A stretch of DNA of 38,939 nucleotides from an uncultured Oscillospiraceae bacterium (GTDB lineage: Bacteria; Bacillota; Clostridia; Oscillospirales; Acutalibacteraceae), in assembly GCA_900544375.1 (NCBI GenBank), contig UQUZ01000021.1:1-38939 (forward strand), read 5' to 3'. The position numbers were made by a program, and so were the translations under genes. A model generated the notes under the pieces. The model was not told where the DNA came from and made no database searches. It was given only the letters and a program-made list of their open reading frames with translations. Below, piece after piece: positions 6,700-17,600 of the stretch. The first letter of the stretch is position 1. Each line of letters opens with the position of its first letter.

Positions 6700-7557
6700 T
6701 TAGTTTGAAAGGCCGTTTTGCAGCTTTGCAGCCATCAGAGTATTCTGCATGAGCATGGCGATCGTCATCGGCCCTACGCCGCCGGGAACGGGCGTGATAT
6801 AGCCTGCCACCGGCTCTACTGCTTCAAAATCCACATCCCCGCAGAGCTTACCGGCCTCATCGCGGTTCATTCCAACGTCGATCACCGCCGCGCCGGGCTT
6901 CACCATATCGGCCGTGACGAATTTAGCCTTTCCGACGGCGGCAACCAAGATATCCGCCCGGCGGCAAATTTGCTGAAGGTTCTTGGTGCGGGAGTGGCAA
7001 ACCGTGACCGTCCCATTCTCATGCAGCAAAAGCATCGCCATTGGCTTGCCGACAATATTGCTGCGGCCAATCACAGCGCATTCCTTCCCCTCTGGGGAAA
7101 TGCCCGCGCTGTGCAAAAGCTCCATCACGCCCGCAGGCGTGCAGGGCAAAAAGTGATAATCCCCAATCATAATACGCCCCACATTGGAGGGATGGAACGC
7201 ATCCACATCTTTCTCCGGAGCAATGGCCTCGACGACCTGCTTTTCTTCCAAATGCTTTGGCAGCGGGAGCTGGCAGAGAATGCCGCTGATATCCTTCCGC
7301 TCATTGAGCTGGTGCACGAGCGCCATCAATTGCAGCTGCGTCGTATCTGCCGGGAGCGCGAACTCCTCAGAACGGATGCCCACCTCCGCGCAGGCCTTTT
7401 TCTTATTGTTGACATAAACGCGGGAGGCCGGGTCGTCGCCCACGATAATCACCGCGAGGCCCGGAACAACGCCCTTTTCCCGCAGTGCCGCCACCTCGCC
7501 CGCCACGCGCGCGCGCACCTGCGCGGAAACGGCCTTGCCATCAATCCTGATTGCCAT
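6700..7557 (-). CDS. folD: Bifunctional methylenetetrahydrofolate dehydrogenase/cyclohydrolase FolD
   Basis: FolD interconverts 5,10-methylene-, 5,10-methenyl- and 10-formyl-tetrahydrofolate in the cytoplasm, supplying one-carbon units for purines and fMet-tRNA. The catalytic region YVNNKKKACAEVG at about 50-62, the nucleotide-binding segment VIGRSNIVGKPMA near 160 and the signature PVPGGVGPMT near 260 are all present. I chose the ATG at 7557 (MAIRIDGK, 285 residues), nine bases after AGGAGG; an ATG at 7563 is only three bases from that site. The start overlaps the end of lgt by 17 bases, so the two are probably co-translated. Confidence 0.96.
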   Translation of the reverse strand: MAIRIDGKAVSAQVRARVAGEVAALREKGVVPGLAVIIVGDDPASRVYVNNKKKACAEVGIRSEEFALPADTTQLQLMALVHQLNERKDISGILCQLPLPKHLEEKQVVEAIAPEKDVDAFHPSNVGRIMIGDYHFLPCTPAGVMELLHSAGISPEGKECAVIGRSNIVGKPMAMLLLHENGTVTVCHSRTKNLQQICRRADILVAAVGKAKFVTADMVKPGAAVIDVGMNRDEAGKLCGDVDFEAVEPVAGYITPVPGGVGPMTIAMLMQNTLMAAKLQNGLSN

Positions 7558-8590
7558 CTTCATGCGCCTCCTGTTCCACTTGTTTCTCCGGATCTTCCCC
7601 ATCCACAGGCGCTGGCTCCGGCATTTCCTCCGGAAGGATAGGCTTGCCGTTTACCAACTCAATGCGCCTGTTTTCGTTGTCGATATAATAATCAATGCCT
7701 TCAATTGGCTTCGGGTTTTTCTTCGCCCGGATGAGGAAATAGACCAACAGCGCGGCGCACACGATCACCAGCGCGCCGGATAACCACTGGGAAACGCGCA
7801 TATTCGTGCCGGGGATATAGAGGCTGTCTGTACGCAGCCCCTCCACCACCATGCGCTCCAAACCATACCATACACCGTAGCAGAGGATGATCTGCCCGCT
7901 GAATTTCCGGAATTTTTGGCAGATCAGATAGAGAACCATGCAGCCCAGGATGCACCAGATGGATTCATATAGAAAGGTCGGGTGCACCGGCAGCGCCGGG
8001 TCAACCGTGATGCCGTTTGCGGCGAAATCCGCCTGATGGGCGGTGAGGTAGGAGACAACCTTGCTGCTCGTCATGCCCCAAGGGAGATCTGTATTGCAGC
8101 CGAAAGCCTCCTGATTCATGTAGTTGCCCCACCGGCCGATGCCCTGCGCGAGCAGAAGGCTTATCGCGCCGATATCCAGCAGATTGCGGAAATTCAGCTT
8201 GTTGAAATGGCATACCACCCAAGCCGCCAGCAGGCCGCCGATGATGCCGCCATAGATCGCCATCCCGCCTTCCCAGATTTTAAAAATATCGAGAAGATGA
8301 TCCTTATACTGCTCCCATTCAAAGATCACATAAAACAGCCGCGCGCCGATGATGCCGCCGAAGGTGCCAAAGATCAAAACATCCACCATCTTATCAAGGC
8401 TCATCTTCCACTTATATGCCATCCGGCCGCCGAGCAGCACGGCAAGCAGGAAGCCGAACGCAATGATAACGCCGTACCAATGGATTGTCAGGTGCAGGTT
8501 GATGCCGGGGATCGTGAAGTCCGCCAAGATGGAAGGAACATTAAAGCTCCACCCAAGCTTTGGGAACTCCACCACTGTGAAGTCATGCAT
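7541..8590 (-). CDS. lgt: Prolipoprotein diacylglyceryl transferase Lgt, with acidic C-terminal tail
   Basis: Lgt transfers diacylglycerol from phosphatidylglycerol to the lipobox cysteine of prolipoproteins in the cytoplasmic membrane. The protein shows the expected multi-helix topology, the block KIWEGGMAIYGG near 104-115, the Lgt signature GRWGNYMNQEAFG at 152-164 with the essential Arg, and HPTFLYES near 203-210. At 349 residues it is longer than the usual 260-300 because of a charged C-terminal tail of about 65 residues after the last helix, rich in Glu, Pro and Asp (PEEMPEPAPVDGEDPEKQ). AAGGAG precedes the ATG. It heads the lgt-folD-pspC group. Confidence 0.95.
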   Translation of the reverse strand: MHDFTVVEFPKLGWSFNVPSILADFTIPGINLHLTIHWYGVIIAFGFLLAVLLGGRMAYKWKMSLDKMVDVLIFGTFGGIIGARLFYVIFEWEQYKDHLLDIFKIWEGGMAIYGGIIGGLLAAWVVCHFNKLNFRNLLDIGAISLLLAQGIGRWGNYMNQEAFGCNTDLPWGMTSSKVVSYLTAHQADFAANGITVDPALPVHPTFLYESIWCILGCMVLYLICQKFRKFSGQIILCYGVWYGLERMVVEGLRTDSLYIPGTNMRVSQWLSGALVIVCAALLVYFLIRAKKNPKPIEGIDYYIDNENRRIELVNGKPILPEEMPEPAPVDGEDPEKQVEQEAHEDGNQD

Positions 8591-8646
8591 TGTAAGCTCT
8601 CCTTTGCGTGATCGTTCTTTTATTTTAACGGGATTCTGTTTCTAAA

Positions 8647-8652
8647 TTATAA
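8647..8652 (-). promoter_or_regulatory. Possible lgt promoter (-10 box)
   Basis: A TATAAT on the minus strand lies about 57 bp upstream of the lgt ATG. No good -35 box is visible at 16-18 bp, so this is a weak call. Confidence 0.3.
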
Positions 8653-8688
8653 ACGTTTTCCTACAAATAAGAAACTATTTTTCTATGT

Positions 8689-8708
8689 AAAGCCGCCTGA
8701 GCGGCCTT
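8689..8708 (-). terminator. Terminator candidate after the M16 peptidase pair
   Basis: On the minus strand AAGGCCGC, loop TCAG and GCGGCTTT form an 8-bp stem with one G-U pair, followed by TACATAG. It lies 120 bp past the stop at 8828. The rest of 8591-8827 shows nothing else. Confidence 0.4.
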
Positions 8709-8827
8709 GTTATGCGCCTGAGCATTCCTTTCTTACTCCCGGCCGTGGAATTGTGCAGTTTTAGCAAAGTGAAAATTGTGGGCAGACACGATGCTTGAAA
8801 AGCACAAAACACAGTTTGAAAAGGAAT

Positions 8828-10105
8828 TCAAGCTTTTACAACAGACAGTGCACTGTATTCTCTTTGGAGCGTCGTTTCCAGCCGCTGTGCGATTTCATCG
8901 AGCGTGATTTCCCGCAGCAGCTCCGCCTCGTCAAACAGCCCTCCGCTGCGGAATTCAGCTGAAATCATCTCATTGGCAAGCTCATCAATATCATTAAACG
9001 CCATCACAACGCGCCCATAGAGCTTGCGGCGCGCGCGTTCAAACGACGCCTTGTCCAGCCCTTCGCGGCGCGCCCGCTCAATTTCCGCATGGATCTCCTG
9101 CGCGACCTTCTGTGGGTCCTTCGACTCACCGGAGAACAAAACGCTCGCATAGCCGTAGCCGTGGAAATACTCCGCGCCGAACTGCGTGTTGATGAGCCCC
9201 TCGTCAAACAACCTGCGATAAAGCGGGGAGGTATTTCCCGCCAGCATTTCAAGCAAAACATTCGTTTGAAGCTGTTCGCGCAAGGGGCGCTCCGGCGTCT
9301 CATAGGTTTCCTTAAAGCCAAGCATGAAAAGCGGCGCGCCCACATCAAGCGTTTGCTCGATAAAGGGCTGCACGGGCTTTGCCGGCTCATCCGGGAAATT
9401 GCGCTCAATGGAGAGAGCATCCGCAGGTTTCAGCAGCCGGTCCGCCACTTCGAGCACCTCGTTCACCGTCACATTGCCAGCAACGGCAAGCGCCATATTG
9501 TGGAGGTTATAAAATGTGCGGTAGCAGCGGTAGAGAAGATCCGCCGTAATATGCGAAATAGAATCGATCGTTCCCGCGATGTCGATACGCACGGGGTGCA
9601 CCTTGTAGAGCGCCCTGAGGCAGTTGAACATCACCTGCCAGTTCGGCTCATCTTGATACATTCGGATTTCCTGCCCGATGATGCCCTGCTCCTTCTGCAC
9701 GGTCTGTTCCGTAAAATAAGGCGACTGCACAAAATCCAGCAAAATCTCCAGCGACGCCTTAAAATTACCCGCGCAGGAGAAAAGATAGCAGGTGCGCTCA
9801 AACGACGTATACGCATTGGCGGACGCGCCTGTTTTTGCATAGCGGGCAAAGGCGTCCAGATCCTCGCTTTCAAAGAGCTTGTGCTCCAAAAAATGCGCGA
9901 TGCCCTCTGGCACCTCTGTAAAATCCGCCTCGTCGCTGCGCTTGAAGCGTGTGTCGATCGAGCCGTATTTCGTGCCAAACAACGCATAGGCGGAGGAATA
10001 GCCTGCCTTTGGCATCACGAGAATCGTGAGACCCGAAGGGTGGTCGATCCTATAATAGCTATCGTCTAACAATGTGGAATGGATTTCTTTCACCAGATGG
10101 CTCAT
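8828..10105 (-). CDS. M16 family zinc peptidase (YmfH-like, catalytic partner)
   Basis: This 425-residue protein carries the inverted zinc motif HFLEH at 71-75 (His71, Glu74, His75), with a distal Glu in the IIGQEIRMYQDEP block near 145-155 as the probable third ligand. It is therefore the active member of a two-subunit M16 peptidase of the processing-peptidase/PqqF/YmfH type. Such pairs form a chamber that degrades or processes peptides; substrates in Firmicutes are mostly unknown. Its ATG overlaps the stop of the upstream inactive partner (ATGA at 10102-10105), which points to equimolar synthesis. There is no signal peptide, so it is cytosolic. Confidence 0.92.
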   Translation of the reverse strand: MSHLVKEIHSTLLDDSYYRIDHPSGLTILVMPKAGYSSAYALFGTKYGSIDTRFKRSDEADFTEVPEGIAHFLEHKLFESEDLDAFARYAKTGASANAYTSFERTCYLFSCAGNFKASLEILLDFVQSPYFTEQTVQKEQGIIGQEIRMYQDEPNWQVMFNCLRALYKVHPVRIDIAGTIDSISHITADLLYRCYRTFYNLHNMALAVAGNVTVNEVLEVADRLLKPADALSIERNFPDEPAKPVQPFIEQTLDVGAPLFMLGFKETYETPERPLREQLQTNVLLEMLAGNTSPLYRRLFDEGLINTQFGAEYFHGYGYASVLFSGESKDPQKVAQEIHAEIERARREGLDKASFERARRKLYGRVVMAFNDIDELANEMISAEFRSGGLFDEAELLREITLDEIAQRLETTLQREYSALSVVKA

Positions 10106-11391
10106 GCCTGATCCTCCTCCCCCATCAACAGATAGATCGTATCGAGCGTGACCTTTTGCGCCGCTTCCACAGCCTGCTCGCGCGTAACCTTGCGGATTTG
10201 CGCTGCCAGCGACTGCGGGGCGGCCGGGGCCTCTTCCAGCAGCCGGAAGGCATACCAGTCGTCCAGCTCCTCCGGCGTTCCGCCGAGGCGCTCATAATCA
10301 TCCGCCAAGCTCTTCACGGAGGCGTCAAAATCGTCGTGCGTAAATTCGCCTGCGCGCACAGCGTCAAGCTGCTTGCTGATCTCCGTGATTGCGCGTTCAG
10401 CATTTTCAAACTCCACGCCGCTCTGCACCATCATCACGCCTTTTTGGCGGAATAGGCGGGCCGAGCAATAGTAGCACAGGCTCAGTTTTTCCCGCACATT
10501 TTGAAACAGGAGCGACTGCGGGCTACCGCCGAATACGTTCACCATCACATTCACCGCGGAAAAATCCTCTGGCGCCTGCTCATAGCCCATCCGATAGCCC
10601 AGCACAAGCTTACCCTGCTGCACAGGGAGCCGCTCTTCCACCCGCCGTGGCTGCTCCGCGCGCGGGATGATCTGTGTCTCCCATGCATCCGCGGGAGTTG
10701 CCTCGCGTTCTATTCTGGAAAGCTCTTCCTTCAACAGTGATTGGGCCGCACGCACATCTGCTTCACCGACAAGATTGAATTGCAGCCGCCCGCTGGATAG
10801 CAGCGCCTTCCACGCCTCATACAGCCGCTGCGGGGTAAGGCTTTTCACATTCTCCGGCGTACCGTAGCGGTTAATCCCATACGCCTCGTGTTCACACATC
10901 AGCGCTTCACACCGCCTGAGCGCATAGGTGCGTTTATCGTTGCGCTCGTTTTCAATGCGCTCAAGCAGCAGCCGTTTCTCCCGCTCGACATCCTGCGCGT
11001 CGAACGCGCCGTTTTCCACATGGGGGTGGAAGAAAAGCTCGCACAGGAGCTTCACACACTCCGTTACAGCCCCGTCCCCGTCAAAGGCGAAACGGTCTGC
11101 AATGCAGGTAATGCTAATACGCATCACCTGCGCTTCGCCCACCTTTTCAACCCCGGCTGACACCCGCGCACCATAGGCCTCCGCGAGTTTTTTATTCATC
11201 GTTGTAAAGTCTGGATATTTTGCGCAGCAGCGGTGCAGCAAAAAGGGCAGCATCGCATTCGCTGAAGCCGTTTCCTCCCGCAGCGGCACAGCGGCCGCAA
11301 GGGAAATACGGCAGGTTTTAAATTTGCTTGCCCGCACCGTGCAGAACCTTACGCCGGGTGCGAGGGGGATAAATTCCACTGAATCATTCAT
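10102..11391 (-). CDS. M16 family peptidase homologue lacking the zinc motif (YmfF-like partner)
   Basis: The 429-residue product has the M16 fold landmarks (RISLAAAVPLREET near the N-terminus; LNLVGEADV-type and EDFSAVNVMVNVFGG blocks) but no HxxEH: the corresponding segment reads PFLLHRCCAKYPDF. It is thus the non-catalytic subunit that pairs with the active peptidase encoded next. I prefer the ATG at 11391; an ATG four codons earlier (11403) shares the same AAAGGATG region and cannot be ruled out. The open frame continues to 11748 but the extra part overlaps the glucan synthase gene end and is not M16-like. Confidence 0.88.
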   Translation of the reverse strand: MNDSVEFIPLAPGVRFCTVRASKFKTCRISLAAAVPLREETASANAMLPFLLHRCCAKYPDFTTMNKKLAEAYGARVSAGVEKVGEAQVMRISITCIADRFAFDGDGAVTECVKLLCELFFHPHVENGAFDAQDVEREKRLLLERIENERNDKRTYALRRCEALMCEHEAYGINRYGTPENVKSLTPQRLYEAWKALLSSGRLQFNLVGEADVRAAQSLLKEELSRIEREATPADAWETQIIPRAEQPRRVEERLPVQQGKLVLGYRMGYEQAPEDFSAVNVMVNVFGGSPQSLLFQNVREKLSLCYYCSARLFRQKGVMMVQSGVEFENAERAITEISKQLDAVRAGEFTHDDFDASVKSLADDYERLGGTPEELDDWYAFRLLEEAPAAPQSLAAQIRKVTREQAVEAAQKVTLDTIYLLMGEEDQA

Positions 11392-11602
11392 CCTTTGGGT
11401 CATCCTTTCTGTGAATCCGCAGAGCCCGGGTTTTGGCAGCAACTCTTTTAGCCTACAAAAAAGAGGCAGGCTGTTCCCCGTGCAGTGGCGGGGCTTTGCG
11501 GGAATCTGGAATTTCCTATCTTTTCGGGATAGAAATTCAGAAGACGGCGCCAGTGCCATGCGGCGGCGAAGAGCTGACGTCCCCAATCTGAAACTGTCTG
11601 TT

Positions 11603-11611
11603 ATTATATCA
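11603..11611 (-). promoter_or_regulatory. Extended -10 promoter for the M16 pair
   Basis: On the minus strand TGATATAAT is a perfect extended -10 element. A TTGACT lies 22 bp further up, too far for normal spacing, so the promoter would rely on the extended box. It predicts a leader of about 200 nt before the YmfF-like gene, which contains an imperfect hairpin at about 11510-11533. Confidence 0.5.
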
Positions 11612-11668
11612 CACCTCGCCTCCCGCTTCCAGTCAAATAGCGCTGAAGGGTCAAAAACACATTCTTTT

Positions 11669-14600
11669 TCACGAAGCGGATGCGCCGATACCATATACCA
11701 GCCGGTGCTCCCGCCCATCCGGGGTAAACCGCTCTGCCTGTTCCCCATCCACGGTCAGGCCCTGTGGGGCGGTATCCGATACCGTGATGGCGATCACGGC
11801 TCCGTCGAGCGTGAGAGTTGCGCTGTAGCCGTGCCAACCGGAGGGGAGGCGCGGTTCCAATTCGAGAGCACCGCTACGCAGCCTGATGCCAAGGAGCTCT
11901 TCCACCACAGTGCGGTAATACCAGCCCGCAGCGCCAGTATACAGGCTCCAGCCTCCTCTCCCCTCAATGCCCTTTGCGGTGGATACATCGCCCGCCAGCG
12001 CATACGGTTCACGGAGATATCGCTTTGCCTGCGCTTCCTGCGCGCATTTCTCGGCCGGATTCAAAAGCTTCAAAAGAGAATACCCCTCATCCACGCGGCC
12101 TTCCCGCAGCAACGCCATGCAAAGCCACACGGCGGCATGCGTATACTGCCCGCCGTTTTCCCGGACGCCTGCCGGATAGGCGGCCACATAGCCGGGCGAA
12201 TATCCCTCCCCAGTGAAGGATGGCGTAAAGAGCCGGATCAGCCCCTGCTCCCAATCCACAAGCTTTTCCACCGCGCTGTCAAGCGCCAAGTTCCGCCGCT
12301 GCTCATCCGGCATCCCACCCAAAACGGAGAAGGATTGCGGCAGGCTGTCGATTTCACAGGCTGGGGCTCCGCTCGCCCCCATCGGTGTGCCGTCGTCAAA
12401 ATAAGCGCGCCGGTACCAGCGGCCGTCCCATGCGGTTTCATCCACGGCGCTGCGCAATTCCTGCGCCCGTTGTGCAAAGCGGGCCTCGGATGATTCATCC
12501 TCCATGAGCTTGCAAACCGGGCGCATCTCATCGAGCGTCAGCGCCATAAACTGCGCAAGCCACACGCTTTCGCCCCTGCCTTGGATGCCAACGCGATTGA
12601 AACCGTCGTTCCAATCCCCACCGCCAATCAGTGGAAGCCCATGCGCGCCGAAACGAGCCGCATGCTCAATGGCGCGCAGGCAGTGCTCATAGAGCGTCCC
12701 GCGCTGTGCCGACATGGTTGGCTCAAAATAGCGCTCGTGTTCTCCGTCGCGCAGCGCTTCCCCCTCCAGATACGGAATTTTGAGGTGCAGTAAGGAAGCA
12801 TCCCCCGTCTGCTTGATATATTCCGCCGTCACATAGGGCAGCCATAACAGATCGTCGCTGTAACGGGTGCGCACGCCGCGCAGGCCGTTTTTGCCCGGCA
12901 ATCGGTGCCACCAATGCAGCACGTCGCCCTCCGGGAACTGGCAGGCAGCCGCGCGTAGAATTTGCTGGCGCGCAAGGCGTGGGCGCAAAAGGATCATCGA
13001 GCCGACATCCTGAAGCTGATCGCGAAATCCCCATGCTCCGCCGTTCTGATAGAACGCGGTGCGGCCAAAGATGCGGCTGTTTAAAATCTGCGCCGGCAAA
13101 AATGAGCTAACCATATGATTGAGCGCCTTATCAGGCGTATCCACCCTGAGGGCATTGTGAAGCACCCGCTTCGGCGCAATTTCCAAAAGCGCTTTTGCCG
13201 CCTGTTCCTGCGCGGCAAAGGAGAGCACAAAGCGCACCTTTTCCTTTCGTTTGGGCGGTAAAACAAGCCTACGTCCAACCGCCGCGCAGGGGTCGTCGAG
13301 CGGAAGCATGCGCTGCTCCCCCCATTTTCCACGCCAAAAATCCGCCCGGTCACAGCAACAGAAGGCGCCGTCCCCCTCTCCGCCGGTAAGCGCCATATAA
13401 CCAGGCACCGCCGTATTCCATGGCGAATGCAGGCTGAGCACGCCGCCCTGCCAGCGGGATTTAATAAAGCGCGCATTCTTCCGGTCCACGCCGAGCACTG
13501 GCTCTGTGTAATAAACCGTCTCCACTTCAACCGGCTCCTTTCCATTATTATAAAATTCCACTTCGCAGGTTTTCCGCATTCCGGTATCCGGCACAGCCAC
13601 CGTAACGGCTGTTTCGATTTTGCCCGCCCTGCCGCGCCAGAGCGCCATGCCAGGCGAAAACTCCGCCCGCGCGCCCTGGACGAGATCATAGACCTCATTT
13701 TTGACCCGCAAAAACAGCAGCTCGCCGCGGTTGCCAGTGCGCGTATCGTTAAACCATGGTGTGAGCTTATTCTCCCGGGCATTGACGGCCCAGGTGCAGC
13801 CAAGCGCTCCGCTCTCTACAAGCGTACCAAAATCAAGGTTTGCCAAAACATGGCACCAGGGAACCTCCGGCTTTTCTGTGATTGCAAACGCGCCGTTTTC
13901 CATAAAGCCGCCACGCCGGACGCAAAAATCCAGCTCCAGCCTCCGCTGAGCAGGCAGAACAGGAAACACAGCAAACGGAACAAACGGCAAAACCGGCAGC
14001 TGCATGCGCTCCGCAGCAGACGGCGAGATATACCTTGCCGCCGTTTGCAGCGCCAGAACGCTTTGTGCGGTGTGCGTCTGCAAATCCACCGCATGAATTC
14101 CGCCGGGCGCATTCAGGCTTTCAATGCAATTTTCGTGCCGCAAGGCGGTTTCCAGCGCTTTGAGCACCGGCCTATCATACGCGCCGCCTTCCCGGTATCC
14201 GATGGCAACATCTGTGGGGATTCCGCTGCGGCGAAGTTTCCGATTCAGGCGAACAAGCGGCAGCGCTCGCGCAACATCCTCCGCATTTTGAATCTGAATA
14301 TACAAAATGGGATGGTCGCCAGAAATACCAAGGCTCCACAGCGCCTGCACGCCCGCGTTATTTTCCTGCGCCGCAGCGAGATATTCATTGGTTTCCTGCG
14401 GCGGATAAAAAATTTGCGGAAGCACCTGCGCGGCAAGGATGCCATCTAGGCTATTTTCATAAAACGGATTCGGCGCGCCGGCTACAATCCGCCCCTCTCT
14501 ACGGGAACGCAGCAACCGGTCTGCCGCCTCAGCGCGCGTAGACGCAGCGGCCAGAAGGAGCGTCACATGGCGCTCTGCACGCGGCTCGATTTCAAGCGAT

Positions 14601-17600
14601 ACGGAAAACGCGCATGCCGGGTCTCCCACGCCGATGCCATCGCCAAGTTTCATGGGCGCGTTGCGCAAAGTAAAAATGCCGTCTGGGAAGTCGAGCAGTT
14701 TTTCCCGCGCGCCCTCATAGTGAAAGGGCACATCCTCCAGCAGCCCTGCGGCAAGGCACATCGGCTCGCCGTCTCCGCGTGGGCGGCGTGTGAAGAGCTG
14801 AAGCTTGTTGCCCGCATCATATCCATGCTCCAAAAAGAGCTTGGAAAATGCCGGATGCGCCTTCGCCTCCCGTGCGGGTGCAAGGCAGGGCTCTAAATAG
14901 ATCAAAAGGGATATATGCGCCCGCTCTTTCCCCAGGTTTTTCACCGTATACCGTCTATGCTCACAAGGCAGGCGCGGATGCACCTGAATAAGCGTTTCCC
15001 CCACGAGCGTTTTGCTCCAGGCCGTGAGGCGCGCTTGCGTGTGTGAAAACTGTGCGCTAAACTCCGCCCCGCTGCGGTAATCAAGCGCACGGCAGAGTGG
15101 GAGCGTCTCCTCTTGTGCGCGTGCAACAGCAAAAATGCCCTTCGGCCTACGCAGTAAATCGCCGCCGCGCCAGGTAATATCCGATTCGCGATAAAGAGAG
15201 ACGGAGGTGCCGCAGTCGCTCACGGCCACGCTCCACTCCCCGTTGGTGAGCAAATGCATCTGCGGCTGCACGGGGTTCGGGTCCATGATCTCCCTGGTAG
15301 CCGATGTGACACGCTGAGCGCGTTGCGGCGTTTCGCGCAGCTCCACATCGTGAAAAACAGATGCGCCGGTCGGAATTTTCTCTTCCAGCAGGCAGCGCGC
15401 CGCCGCCATGCGGTCATCCCGCATGAAGCGATTCTGCATGGCATAGCCTTTGAGCGCGTTGCAAACGGATACCATACTCATCCCCACATGATGCGCCATA
15501 TAGCTGCGCACCAAGGCGTATTCCTGCCCGTCCACGCGCTCGGGGCTGAAATCGGCGGCTTCATAAAAGCCGCAACGGCCCGTCATCTGCATCTGCTCCA
15601 GCTCGTCAAAGTTTTTCAGCGCAGCCTCCGGCTCGAACGGCAGCAGCAAAAAAGTAGAATACGGCGAGATCACCAGATCGTCGTTTAGTCCTCTTTTTAG
15701 GCCAAGCTTCTGCACGCCGTGCGCCTTATACTGATAATTGAGCTGCGGATCAAACGCATAAAATCCGCTTTCGGAAATACCCCAGGGAATATTTTTTCCG
15801 CGCACCCTTTTCTTCTGGCAATAGGAGCAAAAACGCATTGCCTCCTTGCCGAGCGTGCCGTCGTAAAGCGGCAGAAGCAGATGCGGCATATAATATTCAA
15901 ACATCGTTCCCGTCCAGGAAACAGGGCCCGTATACCGCCCTTCGCGTGCGAGCATCCGGCCCAGCGCCCCCCAGTGCTTTTTAGGCGCTTGGCGGCTGCC
16001 TACAGCGTAATAGCTCATCATACGCGCTTCGCTCATCAAAAGGTCGTAATAGGAGCCGGTGAGTTTTTTCTCTTGCGCGTCGAAGCCAATGTGAAACAGC
16101 CTGCGGCGCGGATTATAAAGCGGGGAGAGATCGCCCTCCTCCAAAAGCCTACCCACCCGGTTTGCCTGGTCAACAAGCTTTGGCTCCTCCGCGGCATATT
16201 CCAGAAGCCCCTGCCGCAGCGCGGTCAGACAGCAAAAAAAATTGCCGCTGTCCACAGTGGAAACATAGCGCGGCTCCATGACGCGCAAGGTAGTGGTATC
16301 ATACCAGTTGTAAAGGTTCCCGTGCCATTTTTCCAGCTTTTCAATGCTGGTGAGCATCCCATCGATCCGCTCGCAGAGCATGGCGCTGTCGATAAACGAA
16401 AAATCCCGCGCGGCAAGCGTGCAGAGCAGAGCAAGGCCGATATTCGTTGGAGAAGTGCGATGTGCAACCCGATGGACGGGCGTTTCCTGCACATTATCAG
16501 GCGGTAAATAATGATCCTGCACGCCGCAGAATTCTTCGTAATACCGCCATGCGGCGGCGGCGTAGGAGGTGAGGCGGTCGCGCTGCTCCCAATTAAGCTC
16601 CTTCGTCTTTTCCACGCCGCTGCGCGCAGAAAACACGGCAAACGGGAAATTACAGAGGAATAGAAAGCCGCACAGCCAAAGGCTCCCCCTGCCGAAGAGC
16701 ATCAGCAGCGCACCCGTGAGAATGCTCGGCAGATACCGCTTTACAAGCGCACCCGGCCGCTGCGCAACATCACTCTGTGCGGCGGTTACCCATTCGAGCA
16801 GTTTTTTATGGCTTACGAAACGCCGCCAGAGGGCCCGGATGATCGCATCCAGGCTGACAAAGGCGGTCTGTGCCAGCATGACCACACTCACGATCGCACG
16901 GATCAGATTGCCTGTGGCCACTGGCGTAACACGCGAATAATAGAGCCTGGAAAACATTCCTGGACCGCCAGAAAGCACCGCGCGCCAAGCCCCATAAAGG
17001 CTGCCAGCCATCGTGCAGAGCAGGCCGCCTAAAACCAGCAGCAGCCGCGCGGGGGCCGGTGTGAAAAGCGCTGCAATCAGGCAGAGCAGCGCTGAAACCG
17101 GCGTAAAGGAGCGGCGTAAGTTATCAAAAAGCTGCCAACGGGCAAGTGCGCCCAGCGGGCTGCCCTTTTGCCCGCCCTTTCTATTTTTTCTCCGGATAAG
17201 AAACGGCAGGTTTTGCCAATCCCCACGCACCCAGCGGTGCATCCGGTCAAGATATGCTCCCTCTCGGCCTGGGAAGCCATCCGCCACCTGCACATCGCTG
17301 ACAAAGCCCGCCCGCAGGAAGCCCCCCTCCAGAATATCATGGCTTAAAACGCTCTCCGGCTCAAATACGCCCAGCAGCACACGGTAAAACACATCCACAT
17401 CGATCAGGCCTTTGCCGGAAAAGATGCTGCGCCCAAAGAAATCCTGATAGCGCTCGGCAGCGGCGGTATCATAAGCCACAAGCCCTCCCGCATCCGCCAT
17501 CACGCGTGAAAATCCTGTTGCTCCAGCGGAAAACAGCTCCGTTTCCACCCGCGGCACAAGAATGCCATAGCCCTGTGTGACGATGCCTTTTTTCTCATCC

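Noticed and set aside
6718..7641. A 307-codon plus-strand open frame
   Set aside because: It is antisense to folD, His-rich and without homology that I can recognise.
9089..10069. A 326-codon plus-strand open frame
   Set aside because: It is antisense to the M16 peptidase gene with the intact HFLEH motif; no start signal or family match.
11324..12493. A 389-codon plus-strand open frame
   Set aside because: It spans the gap and the 3' end of the glucan synthase gene in antisense; composition is typical of a shadow frame.
13427..14449. A 340-codon plus-strand open frame inside the glucan synthase gene
   Set aside because: It is antisense to a well-supported domain, and its translation is Arg/His/Leu-rich as expected for a shadow frame in GC-rich coding sequence.
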